From positions 1 to 64,000 of the forward strand of contig JAGPCO010000018.1 of the NCBI GenBank assembly GCA_018058095.1: a stretch of 64,000 nucleotides of DNA, in the 5' to 3' direction. Each line of letters opens with the position of its first letter. Positions within the stretch are counted from its first letter, which is position 1. Made by a program: the position numbers and the translations under genes. A model generated the notes under the pieces. That model made no database searches, was not told the DNA's origin, and saw only the letters and a program-made list of their open reading frames with translations. This DNA is from Kofleriaceae bacterium. GTDB taxonomy: Bacteria > Myxococcota_A > Polyangia > Haliangiales > Haliangiaceae. This document shows positions 1 to 8,010 of this stretch, piece after piece.

Positions 1-1128
1 GTCAAGACCATTGCCCTCATCGGCGGCGGCAACGGCGGCAAGAGCTTCGTCGCGCTCGACGTGACCGAGACGATCTCGGCCAGCAACACGGTGGTCGGCT
101 CGACCCCGCTGTGGGACTACACGCCCGGTGGTGGTGAGGCCGGCCAGGCCACGTCCAAGGCGGTCATCATCCGCACCAAGATCGGCGCCAACGATCGTTT
201 CCTGGCGGTGATGGCGACCGGCGTGGCGTACGACAACCAGGCGGCGCCGTGGGGCAAGGGCCTCGACGTCGAGGCGGTCGACGTCGCCACCGGGACGCGG
301 GTCTGGCGCTTCCGGGCCGAGTGCCCGGTCACGACCGACCTGGCGGCGTTCGAGACCGACGACGACCTCGAGCCGGGCAGCCCACTGATCGACAGCTACA
401 TCGATCGGGTCATCTTCGCCGACAACTGCGGCAACCTGTACAAGGTCGACCCCAACCAGGAGGCGCTCGGCAACGACACCACCGATGGCTGGATCACCGG
501 CATGGGCCCGATCGACACCGGCGCTGACGACCCGGCCGGCAACAACATCACGGCGTTGTGGTCGGTGGTCGACACCAGCGGCGCCCTCGGGGTCGAGCGG
601 CCCATCGCCGGCACCATGGGCGCCCGGCCCGACACCTCGGGCCGGATGACGATCTTCTTCGGGACGGGCGGCATCGAGAGCTTCGACACCACCCAGGCCA
701 ACGCCTTCTACGGCGTGTACGCCGACGACGGCACCATCCGCGACAAGGTCGACGGGGCCTGCGCCGGCACCGGCGGGGCGTGCGAGAAGTTCTACGGCGG
801 CATCGTCGTCACCCCGACCCAGGTCCTGGTCACCCGCGCCTACGACCCGCCGGTCGCGACCAGCGGGTGCGACCTCGGCAGCGCCGAGCTGGTCGGCCTC
901 GACCTGGCCGACCTCGACCAGCAGTTCGTGGTGGCCTCGGGCTCGTCGATCATGTCGGCGCTGTTCGGCGACGGCGGTGGCATCTACGCCACCACGCTCG
1001 AGGGCAGCGTCATCCGGGTCGGCACGCCCAGCCAGGGCGACCCCGGCAGCGGCAGCGGCCCGCCCACCCCGGTCGGCGGCGGCGGCACCGGGCTGGTCAA
1101 GCGGCAGTGGTGGAAGCAGGTCCAGTGA
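1..1128 (+). CDS. pilY1: PilY1-type pilus tip/assembly protein, C-terminal part (5' end outside window)
   Basis: The reading frame is open from the first base and ends at 1128, so this is the 3' portion of a longer gene. The visible 375 or so residues start in a beta-propeller-like stretch (GGGNGGKSFVALDV, then repeated W-, G- and D-rich blades) of the kind found in the C-terminal domain of PilY1. PilY1 proteins sit at the tip of type IV pili and help assembly and adhesion. The call rests mainly on context: four genes with prepilin-type N-termini follow at once, the first overlapping the stop codon as GTGA. The protein ends with a Gly/Pro/Ser-rich linker and a basic KRQWWKQVQ tail. The N-terminal vWA-type half cannot be seen. 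Confidence 0.8.
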   Translation, partial: VKTIALIGGGNGGKSFVALDVTETISASNTVVGSTPLWDYTPGGGEAGQATSKAVIIRTKIGANDRFLAVMATGVAYDNQAAPWGKGLDVEAVDVATGTRVWRFRAECPVTTDLAAFETDDDLEPGSPLIDSYIDRVIFADNCGNLYKVDPNQEALGNDTTDGWITGMGPIDTGADDPAGNNITALWSVVDTSGALGVERPIAGTMGARPDTSGRMTIFFGTGGIESFDTTQANAFYGVYADDGTIRDKVDGACAGTGGACEKFYGGIVVTPTQVLVTRAYDPPVATSGCDLGSAELVGLDLADLDQQFVVASGSSIMSALFGDGGGIYATTLEGSVIRVGTPSQGDPGSGSGPPTPVGGGGTGLVKRQWWKQVQ

Positions 1129-1598
1129 GCCGAGGCGGCGGCAGGCGAGGGCCACACGTGGCCCGACCAAGGCGTGACCAGGGTGGGTTCACCCTGGTCG
1201 AGATCCTGGTCACCGTGATCATCACGATGATCGGCCTGCTCGGCCTGATGGCGACCTTCACGGCGTCCTCGCGCGGCAGCCTCGACTCGCGTCGGACCGA
1301 CCAGGCCCTGGCCCTGACCGAGGGCGCGATCGAGGAGATCAAGCAGCGCACCGTGGCCGAGATCGAGCTCGCCAACAGCGCGATCACCGCGACCGGCTGG
1401 ACCGTGGCGTACGGCGCCGCCATCGCCGGCCCGAGCGGAGTGTCGTACACGCGCAGCCTGACCGCCCGCGCCCTCGACCCCGATCTGGTCCTGTTCCGGG
1501 TCACCACCGAGTGGGCCGCCGACGGCGGCTCGAGCGCCAACACCCAGTACCAGCGCAAGGTCGAGCTCGAGCTGGTCCGGGGGAGGGCCGAGCAGTGA
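1125..1598 (+). CDS. pilV: PilV-like minor prepilin
   Basis: This 157-residue protein has a short basic leader ending in the prepilin peptidase site GGFTLVEILV, with the conserved Glu at position +5, followed by a hydrophobic helix (VTVIITMIGLLGLMATF). That is the class III signal of type IV pilins. Minor pilins of the PilV family prime pilus assembly together with PilW, PilX, FimU and PilY1, and the gene order here matches such clusters. The start is taken as the GTG that overlaps the stop codon of pilY1 (GTGA). A second in-frame GTG at 1158 would give a shorter leader and is also possible. The C-terminal domain has no strong landmarks. Confidence 0.82.
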   Translation: MSRGGGRRGPHVARPRRDQGGFTLVEILVTVIITMIGLLGLMATFTASSRGSLDSRRTDQALALTEGAIEEIKQRTVAEIELANSAITATGWTVAYGAAIAGPSGVSYTRSLTARALDPDLVLFRVTTEWAADGGSSANTQYQRKVELELVRGRAEQ

Positions 1599-2725
1599 GG
1601 CGGGCACCCCGGACCGCACGGGCGCTGGCCCGCGCCGAGCGCGGCTTCACGCTGATCGAGCTGATGGTCGCGGTCGCGCTGTCGGGCCTCCTCATCTCGC
1701 TCATCTTCGGCATCCAGCTCCGGATGACCACCGCCTTCCGCGGCCAGGCCCAGGTCGCCGCCATCGCCGAGATGGCCGCGGCCGCGCGCGAGCTCATCGC
1801 CGCCGAGGCCCGGCAGGCAGGTCGCGGCATGCCGCCCAATGGCCTGGCGGTCCCCGCCGCGGTGGCGCCGGCCGGGCGGGTCTGGGCCGTGCAGGTCGAC
1901 AACGGCACCGACGCCGACGTCCTGATCTTGCGCCGGGCCGACACCGACCCGGTGCGCGGCACCATCCTCAACAGCACGGTCACGGTGACCTCGGCCGCCG
2001 GCATCGTCGCCGGCGATCTCCTGATGTTGGTCAACAACGATCCCGGCAACCCCGACGGCTGCATGGCCCGCGCCAACAGCGTGGTCGGCCAGCTCATCGA
2101 CTTCGACATCGCCAATGGTGGCGCGCCCATCAACCAGGTCGGCATGCCCCACTGCGCCAACCTGGCGGTGTCCGCCACGGTCTGGGTGTCGAAGCTGCTG
2201 GTGACCCAGTTCCAGCTCAGCGCGGGCGACCCCGCCAACGGCATCCTCCAGGTGTACTTCCCCAAGACTTCGCTCGGGCCGGCGTCGGACCTCGGCATCG
2301 GCTTCTCCAACCTGCAGTTCGCCATCCGCCGGTTCGAGGCCGGCGACCTGGTCGACGCCGACGGGGATGGCGACCCGATCCGCGACTGGTACTCGGGCAA
2401 CAACCAGGAGGACCCGATCACGCTGGGCAACCTGACCGGCCGCCCCATCGCCATCGGCGTCACCGTCGAGGGCCGCAACCTGACGCCGATCCGGCAGGTC
2501 TTCGCCGAGGCCACCCCGCCGCTGACGGTCATGGCCGACACCGACAACAACCCGGTCGGCGACTGGGGCCACGCCTGCAGCGGCAATCCGCAGTTCGATC
2601 CGTGCGGGGTCGACCTGCTGGCGCTGCCGATCCTGACCCGGCCGCCCCGCTACCGCGGCGACTTCATCTACCGGGCCACCTCGACGGTGGTCGTCCTGCG
2701 CAACACCAACGGGACCGACCTGTGA
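1595..2725 (+). CDS. pilW: PilW-like minor prepilin
   Basis: The 376-residue product begins with a basic leader and the prepilin motif GFTLIELMVAVALSG, then a hydrophobic helix. The long C-terminal domain, much larger than in major pilins, fits PilW-type minor pilins. It contains Asp-rich stretches (DADGDGDPIRDWYSGNN) that could bind calcium, which is an inference. The GTG start overlaps the stop of pilV as GTGA, so translation is probably coupled. It acts in the inner membrane and at the pilus tip with the other minor pilins. Confidence 0.82.
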   Translation: MRRAPRTARALARAERGFTLIELMVAVALSGLLISLIFGIQLRMTTAFRGQAQVAAIAEMAAAARELIAAEARQAGRGMPPNGLAVPAAVAPAGRVWAVQVDNGTDADVLILRRADTDPVRGTILNSTVTVTSAAGIVAGDLLMLVNNDPGNPDGCMARANSVVGQLIDFDIANGGAPINQVGMPHCANLAVSATVWVSKLLVTQFQLSAGDPANGILQVYFPKTSLGPASDLGIGFSNLQFAIRRFEAGDLVDADGDGDPIRDWYSGNNQEDPITLGNLTGRPIAIGVTVEGRNLTPIRQVFAEATPPLTVMADTDNNPVGDWGHACSGNPQFDPCGVDLLALPILTRPPRYRGDFIYRATSTVVVLRNTNGTDL

Positions 2726-3279
2726 GGCAAGCGCGCTCTCCCCAGGCCGGGTTCACCCTGACCGAGCTCATGGTGGTGGTGGCGATCATCGCCGTGCTCG
2801 CCGCCATCGCCGGGCCGAGCCTCGACACGCCAGCCGACGTCGCCTCGTCGGCGCGCACGGTGTCGTCGAGCATCGGCGAAGGGGCGCGGCTAGCGGTCAG
2901 CCGGGGCTCGGTCGCGCCGACCGTGGCCGCGGCCGAGTCGCTCACGGCCCGGACCCGGATCACGATCAGCCAGAACCCGCCGCACCAGGTCCGGCTCGAG
3001 GTCCGGGTCGAGACCGGGGCGACCACCTCGGGCTGGCAGCTGGTCAGCCAGACCACCCTGGCCCGCGACCTGGTCATCGTCGGCGACGACACCGCGGCCC
3101 GGATCAGCCCTGGCAACACGCCAATCGCGCTCACCAGCAACGTGGTGATCGACTGCCAGCCGAGCGGCCAGTGCCGCCCGACCACGCTGTACATCGCGCG
3201 CGGCGCCGCCAGCCGCAACCCGCACCGCATCGTCGTGCTGCCACTGGCGGCGGCGCCCCAGGTCCTGAAAGGTTGGTAG
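2722..3279 (+). CDS. FimT/FimU (GspH-type) minor prepilin
   Basis: The 185-residue protein has the prepilin cleavage motif AGFTLTELMVVVAIIAVLAAIAGP (motif seen at residues 9-32), with Glu at +5 and a Pro ending the helix region. Size and the Ala/Ser-rich region after the helix fit the GspH/FimT/FimU group, which lies below the tip of pili or pseudopili. The start is the GTG overlapping the pilW stop (GTGA). I cannot tell FimT from FimU by reading alone. Confidence 0.75.
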   Translation: MRQARSPQAGFTLTELMVVVAIIAVLAAIAGPSLDTPADVASSARTVSSSIGEGARLAVSRGSVAPTVAAAESLTARTRITISQNPPHQVRLEVRVETGATTSGWQLVSQTTLARDLVIVGDDTAARISPGNTPIALTSNVVIDCQPSGQCRPTTLYIARGAASRNPHRIVVLPLAAAPQVLKGW

Positions 3280-3284
3280 CGCGC

Positions 3285-3827
3285 ATGCGTCGACCCGAGC
3301 GCCGGCCCATGGCCGGCTTCACGTTGATCGAGCTGATGATCGTCGTCGCCATCGTCGCCATCCTGGCCGCGGTGGTCGTGCCGAGCTTCTTCCGCGAGGC
3401 GCAGAAGACCAAGGGCGCGGCCGAGGTCGGGCCGATGTTCGCCGAGCTGGCGACCCGGCAGGAGGCGTACAAGGTCGAGAACGGGGTGTACCTGTCGACC
3501 TCCGCCGCCGAGGGCACCACCTTCCCGGCCGCGACCACCGGCACGACCGCGCAGGACCTCACCGCCAGCCCGCCCGCGACCTGGGCCGCGCTCAAGGTGC
3601 AGCCGCCGGTGGCGATGGCGCGCTGCGTCTACGTGAGCATGGCTGGCGCCGGCGGTGACGCCAGCAACATCGGCGCGCAGGGGACCGCGTTCGGGTTCAC
3701 CGCGCCCGGCGTGGCCTGGTACTACCTGCTGGCGCGGTGCGACCTCGACAACGACAGCGGCGTCGACTCCTGGTACTTCCAGAGCAGCGTCGACCCGACC
3801 CTGCGCAAGCTCAACCCCGGTCACTGA
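3285..3827 (+). CDS. PilA/PilE-like prepilin, last gene of the pilus operon
   Basis: The 180-residue protein carries the leader MRRPERRPMAG and the canonical motif FTLIELMIVVAIVAILAAVV. Its mature part starts with a polar helix (KTKGAAEVGPMFAELATRQEAY), as in PilA/PilE-type subunits, and has a cysteine pair region (RCVYVS and RCDLDNDSG) that could form the C-terminal disulfide loop. The gene follows the FimT-like gene by 5 bases. It could be the PilX/PilE equivalent of the minor set or a true pilin; position at the end of the minor-pilin operon favours the former. Confidence 0.78.
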   Translation: MRRPERRPMAGFTLIELMIVVAIVAILAAVVVPSFFREAQKTKGAAEVGPMFAELATRQEAYKVENGVYLSTSAAEGTTFPAATTGTTAQDLTASPPATWAALKVQPPVAMARCVYVSMAGAGGDASNIGAQGTAFGFTAPGVAWYYLLARCDLDNDSGVDSWYFQSSVDPTLRKLNPGH

Positions 3828-3874
3828 GCGAGCATCGAGGCGCGAGCCCGGCGCCGCGCCGCGCCGACCTGTTG

Positions 3875-3880
3875 TAGATT
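3875..3880 (+). promoter_or_regulatory. -10-like hexamer, leaderless start of the J-domain gene
   Basis: TAGATT lies 7 bases before the GTG start at 3888, and no Shine-Dalgarno sequence is present. Transcription would begin at or next to the start codon. Confidence 0.5.
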
Positions 3881-3887
3881 TCCGGAC

Positions 3888-4526
3888 GTGAGCATCACCC
3901 GGCGCATCCTCGACAGCGCGCAGTCGGGCCTGTCCCGGCTGACGTCGATGGTGATCGTCGACGACGAGCCGCTGTCGAACGTCGAGAGCGCGATGCTGGC
4001 GAGCGAGCTGGCGGCGCGCCGGGCGGCGCGTGAGGCCAACCCGGGTGGTGCTGACCAGAACCCGCTGGCGGTGCTGGCCGGCACCAGCACCAGCGCACGG
4101 GCCGAGCGCGCCCGCCTGGCCGAGCAGCGGGTCGGCAAGGTGCGGCGCGAGCGTGAGCAGCGGGAGGCCGCGCACAAGCGGGCCGCCGACGAGGCGTTCG
4201 CCCGGGTCCGGGCTCAGGCCGCGGCCGGCGGCGGGGCCTCGGCGTCGTCGTCGGCCGGCGCGAGCTCGTCGTCGTCATCCTCGTCGAGCCGGCCGCCGCG
4301 GCCGGGCAGCAGCGAGGCCCAGCTGGCCGAGCACTACCGCACGCTCGACCTGCCGATGGGCGCCGACCTGGCCCAGGTCAAGACCGCCTACCGCAAGATG
4401 ATGCGCAAGTACCACCCCGACATGCACGCCGGCAGCCCGCAGAAGCAGAAGGCGGCGACCGAGCTGTCGATGAAGGTGACCGGCGCGTACAACGCCCTGA
4501 CCACGCACCTGGAGAAGAAGGGATGA
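3888..4526 (+). CDS. J-domain (DnaJ-like) protein
   Basis: The 212-residue protein ends in a J domain (about residues 146-210): YRTLDLPMGADLAQVKTAYR, then the HPD tripeptide in RKYHPDMHAG, then a helix with AYNAL. HPD is the signature that stimulates DnaK ATPase, so this is a co-chaperone. The N-terminal half is helical and charged, with a basic coiled stretch (RREREQREAAHKRAADEAF), followed by an Ala/Ser-rich linker with a run of serines. There are no G/F or zinc-finger regions, so it is a type III J protein with a specialised client. The stop overlaps the next start (ATGA). Confidence 0.85.
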   Translation: MSITRRILDSAQSGLSRLTSMVIVDDEPLSNVESAMLASELAARRAAREANPGGADQNPLAVLAGTSTSARAERARLAEQRVGKVRREREQREAAHKRAADEAFARVRAQAAAGGGASASSSAGASSSSSSSSSRPPRPGSSEAQLAEHYRTLDLPMGADLAQVKTAYRKMMRKYHPDMHAGSPQKQKAATELSMKVTGAYNALTTHLEKKG

Positions 4527-5371
4527 CCCCGGGCAGCGACCCCTCGCAGACCGCGCTGATGGTGTGTGCGTACCGGGCCCGGGCCTCGCGCTGGCCGCGC
4601 CCGATCTTCGTCGACCCGTACGCCGAGGCGCTGGCCGGTCCAGATGGCCACGCCGTCGCCGCCGCTCTCGACGCCAGCTTCCCGGCCATGGAGCTGTGGC
4701 TGGCCCTGCGCGTCGCGTACCTCGACCGTCTGGTCCACGCCGCCGTCGATCAGCTCGACACCCGGCAGGTCGTGATCCTCGGCGCCGGCTACGACACCCG
4801 GGCCGCCCGCCTGCCCCGGGCCGGGGTGCGCTACTTCGAGGTCGACCACCCGGCGACCCAGGCGGCCAAGCAGGCCCGCCTGGCCGCCGTGCCGGGTTAC
4901 CCGGTCGAGGCGGCCCGCTACGTCGCGTGCGACTTCGAGCACGACGACCCGGTCGCCAGGCTGATCGCCGCCGGCCTGCGCGTCGACGATCCGGCGCTGG
5001 TGTTGTGGGAGGGCGTGGTGCCGTACTTGACCGAGGCCGCCGTGCGCACGACCGCGACCCGGCTGGCCGCCGGCCTCGATCCGCGCTCGCTGGTGGTGTT
5101 CGACTTCGTCGGCAAGCGCTTCGCCAGCGGCGCCGACCTGGGCGAGCAGGCGCGGGGGGCGCGCGACTTCGTCGGCTCCCTGGGTGAACCGGTCCGGTTC
5201 GGCAGTGACGACATCCTGCCGCTCCTGGCCGGGTGTGGCTTCCGCTGGGTCCGGGTGGTCGACTTCAACGAGCTGGCGCTCGAGCTGGTCGGAGACTACG
5301 ACCGCGCGCGCGCGTTCCGCTTCCAGCACGTGGCGCTGGCGGCGGTGCGCGGCCCCGACCTCGCGCTCTGA
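4523..5371 (+). CDS. class I SAM-dependent methyltransferase (TIGR00027 / leucine carboxyl methyltransferase-like)
   Basis: The 282-residue protein has the signatures of the TIGR00027 group: an N-terminal TALMVCAYRA helix, RPIFVDPYAEAL, then the SAM-binding motif VVILGAGYDTRAARLP and the acidic end of the next strand in RYFEVDHPATQ. A later ALVLWEGVVPYLTEAAV matches motif IV of the family. Substrates in this family are mostly unknown. The gene overlaps the J-domain gene by 4 bases and has a good ribosome-binding stretch (GGAGAAGAAGGG) just before its ATG. Confidence 0.85.
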   Translation: MTPGSDPSQTALMVCAYRARASRWPRPIFVDPYAEALAGPDGHAVAAALDASFPAMELWLALRVAYLDRLVHAAVDQLDTRQVVILGAGYDTRAARLPRAGVRYFEVDHPATQAAKQARLAAVPGYPVEAARYVACDFEHDDPVARLIAAGLRVDDPALVLWEGVVPYLTEAAVRTTATRLAAGLDPRSLVVFDFVGKRFASGADLGEQARGARDFVGSLGEPVRFGSDDILPLLAGCGFRWVRVVDFNELALELVGDYDRARAFRFQHVALAAVRGPDLAL

Positions 5372-5419
5372 TCCTGGGCGGACCGGGCCGGGCTGCGCGG
5401 GCCTGGCAACGCGCCGGGC

Positions 5420-5917
5420 TCAGAAGAAGTAATAGTGCACGCCGGCGCCGCCGAGCAGGTTGCCGCCGAGCGACACCCCGTCGGCGTCGGCGGTGCCGAT
5501 CGCCACGCCACCGCTGAAGGAGAGGGCGACGTTGGTCGAGATGAACGACCGGATCTGGAAGCCGGCGTCGAGGTAGAACCCGGTGAAGTCGGCCGCGCCG
5601 GCGTCGAACGTGCGCAGGCCGAGCTCGCCGCCGACGCCGAAGTCGGCCAGGGTCGAGCTGTGCAGGTGGTAGAAGAACCGCCCGCCGACGCGCAGGTCGG
5701 TGTCCTCGAAGCCAGCGGTGTTGTCGGCGAAGCCGAGCACGCCGCCGGCGTGGAACTGGCCACCGTCGTAGTCGACCGAGACGCCGCCGACGCTGCCGTT
5801 GAGCTGGACCTCGGCGCCGACGCCGATGGTGCCGGCCGAACCGCCGGCCCGGGCCGTGCCGGCGGCGCCGGCGGCGAGGAGGAGGGAGACGCTGCAGGCT
5901 GCAAGGAGGGTACGCAT
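5420..5917 (-). CDS. small outer-membrane-like beta-barrel protein
   Basis: The 165-residue product has a signal peptide (MRTLLAACSVSLLLAAGAAG, cleavage near ARA-GGS) and a mature part of alternating hydrophobic and polar strands rich in Gly. It ends in VHYYFF, an aromatic C-terminus typical of outer-membrane barrels. No specific family was recognised. The start at 5917 was chosen over the ATG at 5926 because a -10-like hexamer, TAGCAT, lies 7 bases upstream of 5917 and covers the upstream ATG. Confidence 0.65.
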   Translation of the reverse strand: MRTLLAACSVSLLLAAGAAGTARAGGSAGTIGVGAEVQLNGSVGGVSVDYDGGQFHAGGVLGFADNTAGFEDTDLRVGGRFFYHLHSSTLADFGVGGELGLRTFDAGAADFTGFYLDAGFQIRSFISTNVALSFSGGVAIGTADADGVSLGGNLLGGAGVHYYFF

Positions 5918-5924
5918 GGGCGGC

Positions 5925-5934
5925 ATGCTACCCT
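5925..5934. promoter_or_regulatory. overlapping divergent -10 hexamers sharing TA
   Basis: The sequence ATGCTACCCT holds TAGCAT on the minus strand (7 bases before the start at 5917) and TACCCT on the plus strand (8 bases before the ATG at 5943). The two hexamers share the TA at 5929-5930. Both transcripts would be leaderless or nearly so. Confidence 0.5.
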
Positions 5935-5942
5935 GAGTTTCC

Positions 5943-6974
5943 ATGCTGGGGCGCGACCTCGACCTCGCGGACGTCGACGCCCGCCACTGGGCCAACGGCT
6001 GGCGCCTGCTGGTGCCGCCGCGCTGGTGGGATCGGCCGCGCTGGGCCCTGGTCATCGTGCAGCCCGCGGCCGAGGGCGGCGCGGCGCCGGTGGTCGAGCG
6101 CGTCATCATCGCCGGCGCCGGCGGCGAAGGCCGCCTCGAGGCGCCGCCTCCGCTGGCCGGCACGAGCAGTCGCGACCTGGCCGCGCTGGCACGCGCGCTC
6201 GACGTGGCGGCGGTGGTGGTGGTGGCGACCGACGTCGTCGCCGCGCTGTCGGCCGACCTCGAGCGCCGGCTCCGCTTCGACCAGGATGGGGTCGAGCAAG
6301 GCCTGCTGGTGCTGGCCGCGCTGCGCCGGGTCGCCGGCCGCGGCGTGTGGACCGAGCCGGCCCTGCTCGACCTGTTGCCGGCGCCCGGGTTCGACGGCCT
6401 GCAGCGCACCTTCGACCTGCTGGTGCCCGACGCCACCACCCTGGTCGGCTACGTGTTCGACGACGATCAGCGCGCCGTCCACACCTCGATCATCGCCGAG
6501 AAGCGGCGTGGCCACCTGGTCCGCGTCGCGACCCACCGCGCCATCGCCGACCTGGTCGACGAGCGCGCGCTGGCGGCGCGCTGGGCCAGCCGCACCGGCG
6601 ACGTGGTCGACGCGGTGACGCAGCGGATCGCCCGTCCCAGCATCGCCGTGTTCGCCGAGCACGGCGCGGTCCAGCGCATCGTGACCGGGCCGCCCGATCA
6701 GCTCGGCCGCGAGCTGTCGGCGCGCCGGGTCATCATCGACCCCGCGCCGGCCTGGCTGCTCGGCCTGCTCGGCGGCGCCACCGTGGCGGCGGTGGCCGCG
6801 CGTGGGGCGCGGGCCCTGGCCGGGCTGCTGCCGAGCGCGACCCGTGACCGCGCCAGCGCCCTGGCCGGTCGAGCCCAGGCCGCGCTCGAGCGGTCGGGCG
6901 CGCACCCGTTCGCCCTGCTCGGGTTCGATCCCCTCGAGCTGTGGGCCCGGCTGCGTTACCTGTACCGGGCGTGA
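5943..6974 (+). CDS. unknown protein with C-terminal membrane-type helix
   Basis: I do not recognise this 343-residue protein. It starts with WRLLVPPRWWDRPRWALVIV, contains two long Ala/Val stretches (DVAAVVVVATDVVAALSA), and near residues 265-285 has a hydrophobic glycine-rich helix (AWLLGLLGGATVAAVAARGA) that may be a membrane anchor. There is no signal peptide. It is divergent from the barrel-like gene with only 25 bases between the starts, and it ends 3 bases before the convergent ParB-like gene. Confidence 0.7.
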   Translation: MLGRDLDLADVDARHWANGWRLLVPPRWWDRPRWALVIVQPAAEGGAAPVVERVIIAGAGGEGRLEAPPPLAGTSSRDLAALARALDVAAVVVVATDVVAALSADLERRLRFDQDGVEQGLLVLAALRRVAGRGVWTEPALLDLLPAPGFDGLQRTFDLLVPDATTLVGYVFDDDQRAVHTSIIAEKRRGHLVRVATHRAIADLVDERALAARWASRTGDVVDAVTQRIARPSIAVFAEHGAVQRIVTGPPDQLGRELSARRVIIDPAPAWLLGLLGGATVAAVAARGARALAGLLPSATRDRASALAGRAQAALERSGAHPFALLGFDPLELWARLRYLYRA

Positions 6975-6977
6975 CGG

Positions 6978-7988
6978 CTACTCGTCGCCGGCGCCGACCG
7001 CCGCGGCCAGCGCGATGTCCTCGGCCTTGACCTTGGTGGGGTCGAACGCCTTGGCCCCGGCCAGCATCTTGGCCAGCGTCTTGTCGAGGTCGGGCCGGGC
7101 CTCGCCCGGCTTGGTCTTGACGAAGCGGAGCGGGTTGATGCGGGCGACGACGATGGGCTTGAGGTAGCCGCTGTTCCAGCCGGCCTCCTTGAGCCGGCCG
7201 ACCGCGGCGGCGACGGCCTCGTCGAGCTCGAGCAGCAGGGTGGCGTGGGCCGCGCGCCGGGCCAGGCTCTTGCCGAGCGGCTCGTCGGCGAAGCTGTCGC
7301 ACGCCTTGACCACCGGCAGGTAGGCCCCACCCGAGAAGCGGCCGTTCTGCTCGTAGCAGATGCCCAGGGTCAGGTAGGCCGGCTGCTCCAGCTCGAATGC
7401 GTAGTCGACCTCGCGCCCGCCGGCGGCGAGCGGCTCGGCGGCCAGCGCGTGCGCCATGCGGATGGCCTCGAGCGCCTTGTCCTTGAGGTTGTGCGCCTTC
7501 TCGGTGTTGAGGGCGAGGATGCGGAACGCGACCTCGGCCTCGGGCACGATCAGCGCGGTGATGGCGCGCGCGCCCAGGCTGCGCATGGCGCCGAGGCGGT
7601 GCATGCCGTTGGGCGTGATGTAGCCGTCGCCGCGCTCGACCGCGATGATCGGATCGAGGAAGCGGCCGACCTTGGGGATGACCTCGGCCAGGCGGTCGGC
7701 GTGGGTCTTCGACAGCTCGCGCTGGTACGGCGTCGGCTCGACCCGCTCGATCGGGACCGACGCCAGCACCACCCAGTGCCCGCCGAGCGGCTCGCGGTAG
7801 CTGGCCAGCGCGACACCGCCGCGGCTGGCCAGGCGGGCGCCCAGCGCGACCACGCCAGGCGGCACCACGCCCTGGCCGCACTCGAGCGCGGTTATCCCGG
7901 CGCTACCCGGCTCGGCCTTCTTCTTGCGCGGCGCTCGCGGCGTGGCCGGCTTGCTGCTCTTGGTCGTCGCCTTCTTGGCTTGGGCCAT
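6978..7988 (-). CDS. ParB/sulfiredoxin-fold nuclease-like protein
   Basis: The 336-residue protein has a Lys/Ala-rich N-terminus, then a ParB-like core: VPIERVEPTPYQRELSKTHA, ...FLDPIIAVERGDGYITPNGM and HRLGAMRSLG, matching the ParB N-terminal arrangement in which GMHR replaces GEHR. The helix-turn-helix and dimer domains of chromosomal ParB are not evident, and no parA or ribosomal context lies nearby, so a role in chromosome segregation is unlikely. The C-terminal 180 residues are unassigned. The start was chosen because a -10-like TAGAGT sits 5 bases upstream; longer in-frame extensions run through the neighbouring gene. Confidence 0.75.
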   Translation of the reverse strand: MAQAKKATTKSSKPATPRAPRKKKAEPGSAGITALECGQGVVPPGVVALGARLASRGGVALASYREPLGGHWVVLASVPIERVEPTPYQRELSKTHADRLAEVIPKVGRFLDPIIAVERGDGYITPNGMHRLGAMRSLGARAITALIVPEAEVAFRILALNTEKAHNLKDKALEAIRMAHALAAEPLAAGGREVDYAFELEQPAYLTLGICYEQNGRFSGGAYLPVVKACDSFADEPLGKSLARRAAHATLLLELDEAVAAAVGRLKEAGWNSGYLKPIVVARINPLRFVKTKPGEARPDLDKTLAKMLAGAKAFDPTKVKAEDIALAAAVGAGDE

Positions 7989-7993
7989 GGCGG

Positions 7994-8003
7994 ACTCTAC
8001 ACT
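7994..8003. promoter_or_regulatory. overlapping divergent -10 hexamers sharing TA
   Basis: In the 22-base gap between the ParB-like gene and the zinc peptidase gene, ACTCTACACT contains TAGAGT on the minus strand (5 bases before the start at 7988) and TACACT on the plus strand (7 bases before the ATG at 8011). They share the TA at 7998-7999. There is no room for a leader on either side. Confidence 0.55.
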
Positions 8004-8010
8004 GCACGCC

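Noticed and set aside
6978-7988. ParB-like gene as a chromosome partition system
   Set aside because: No parA or parS-like sites and no replication-origin neighbours; only the N-terminal fold is recognisable.
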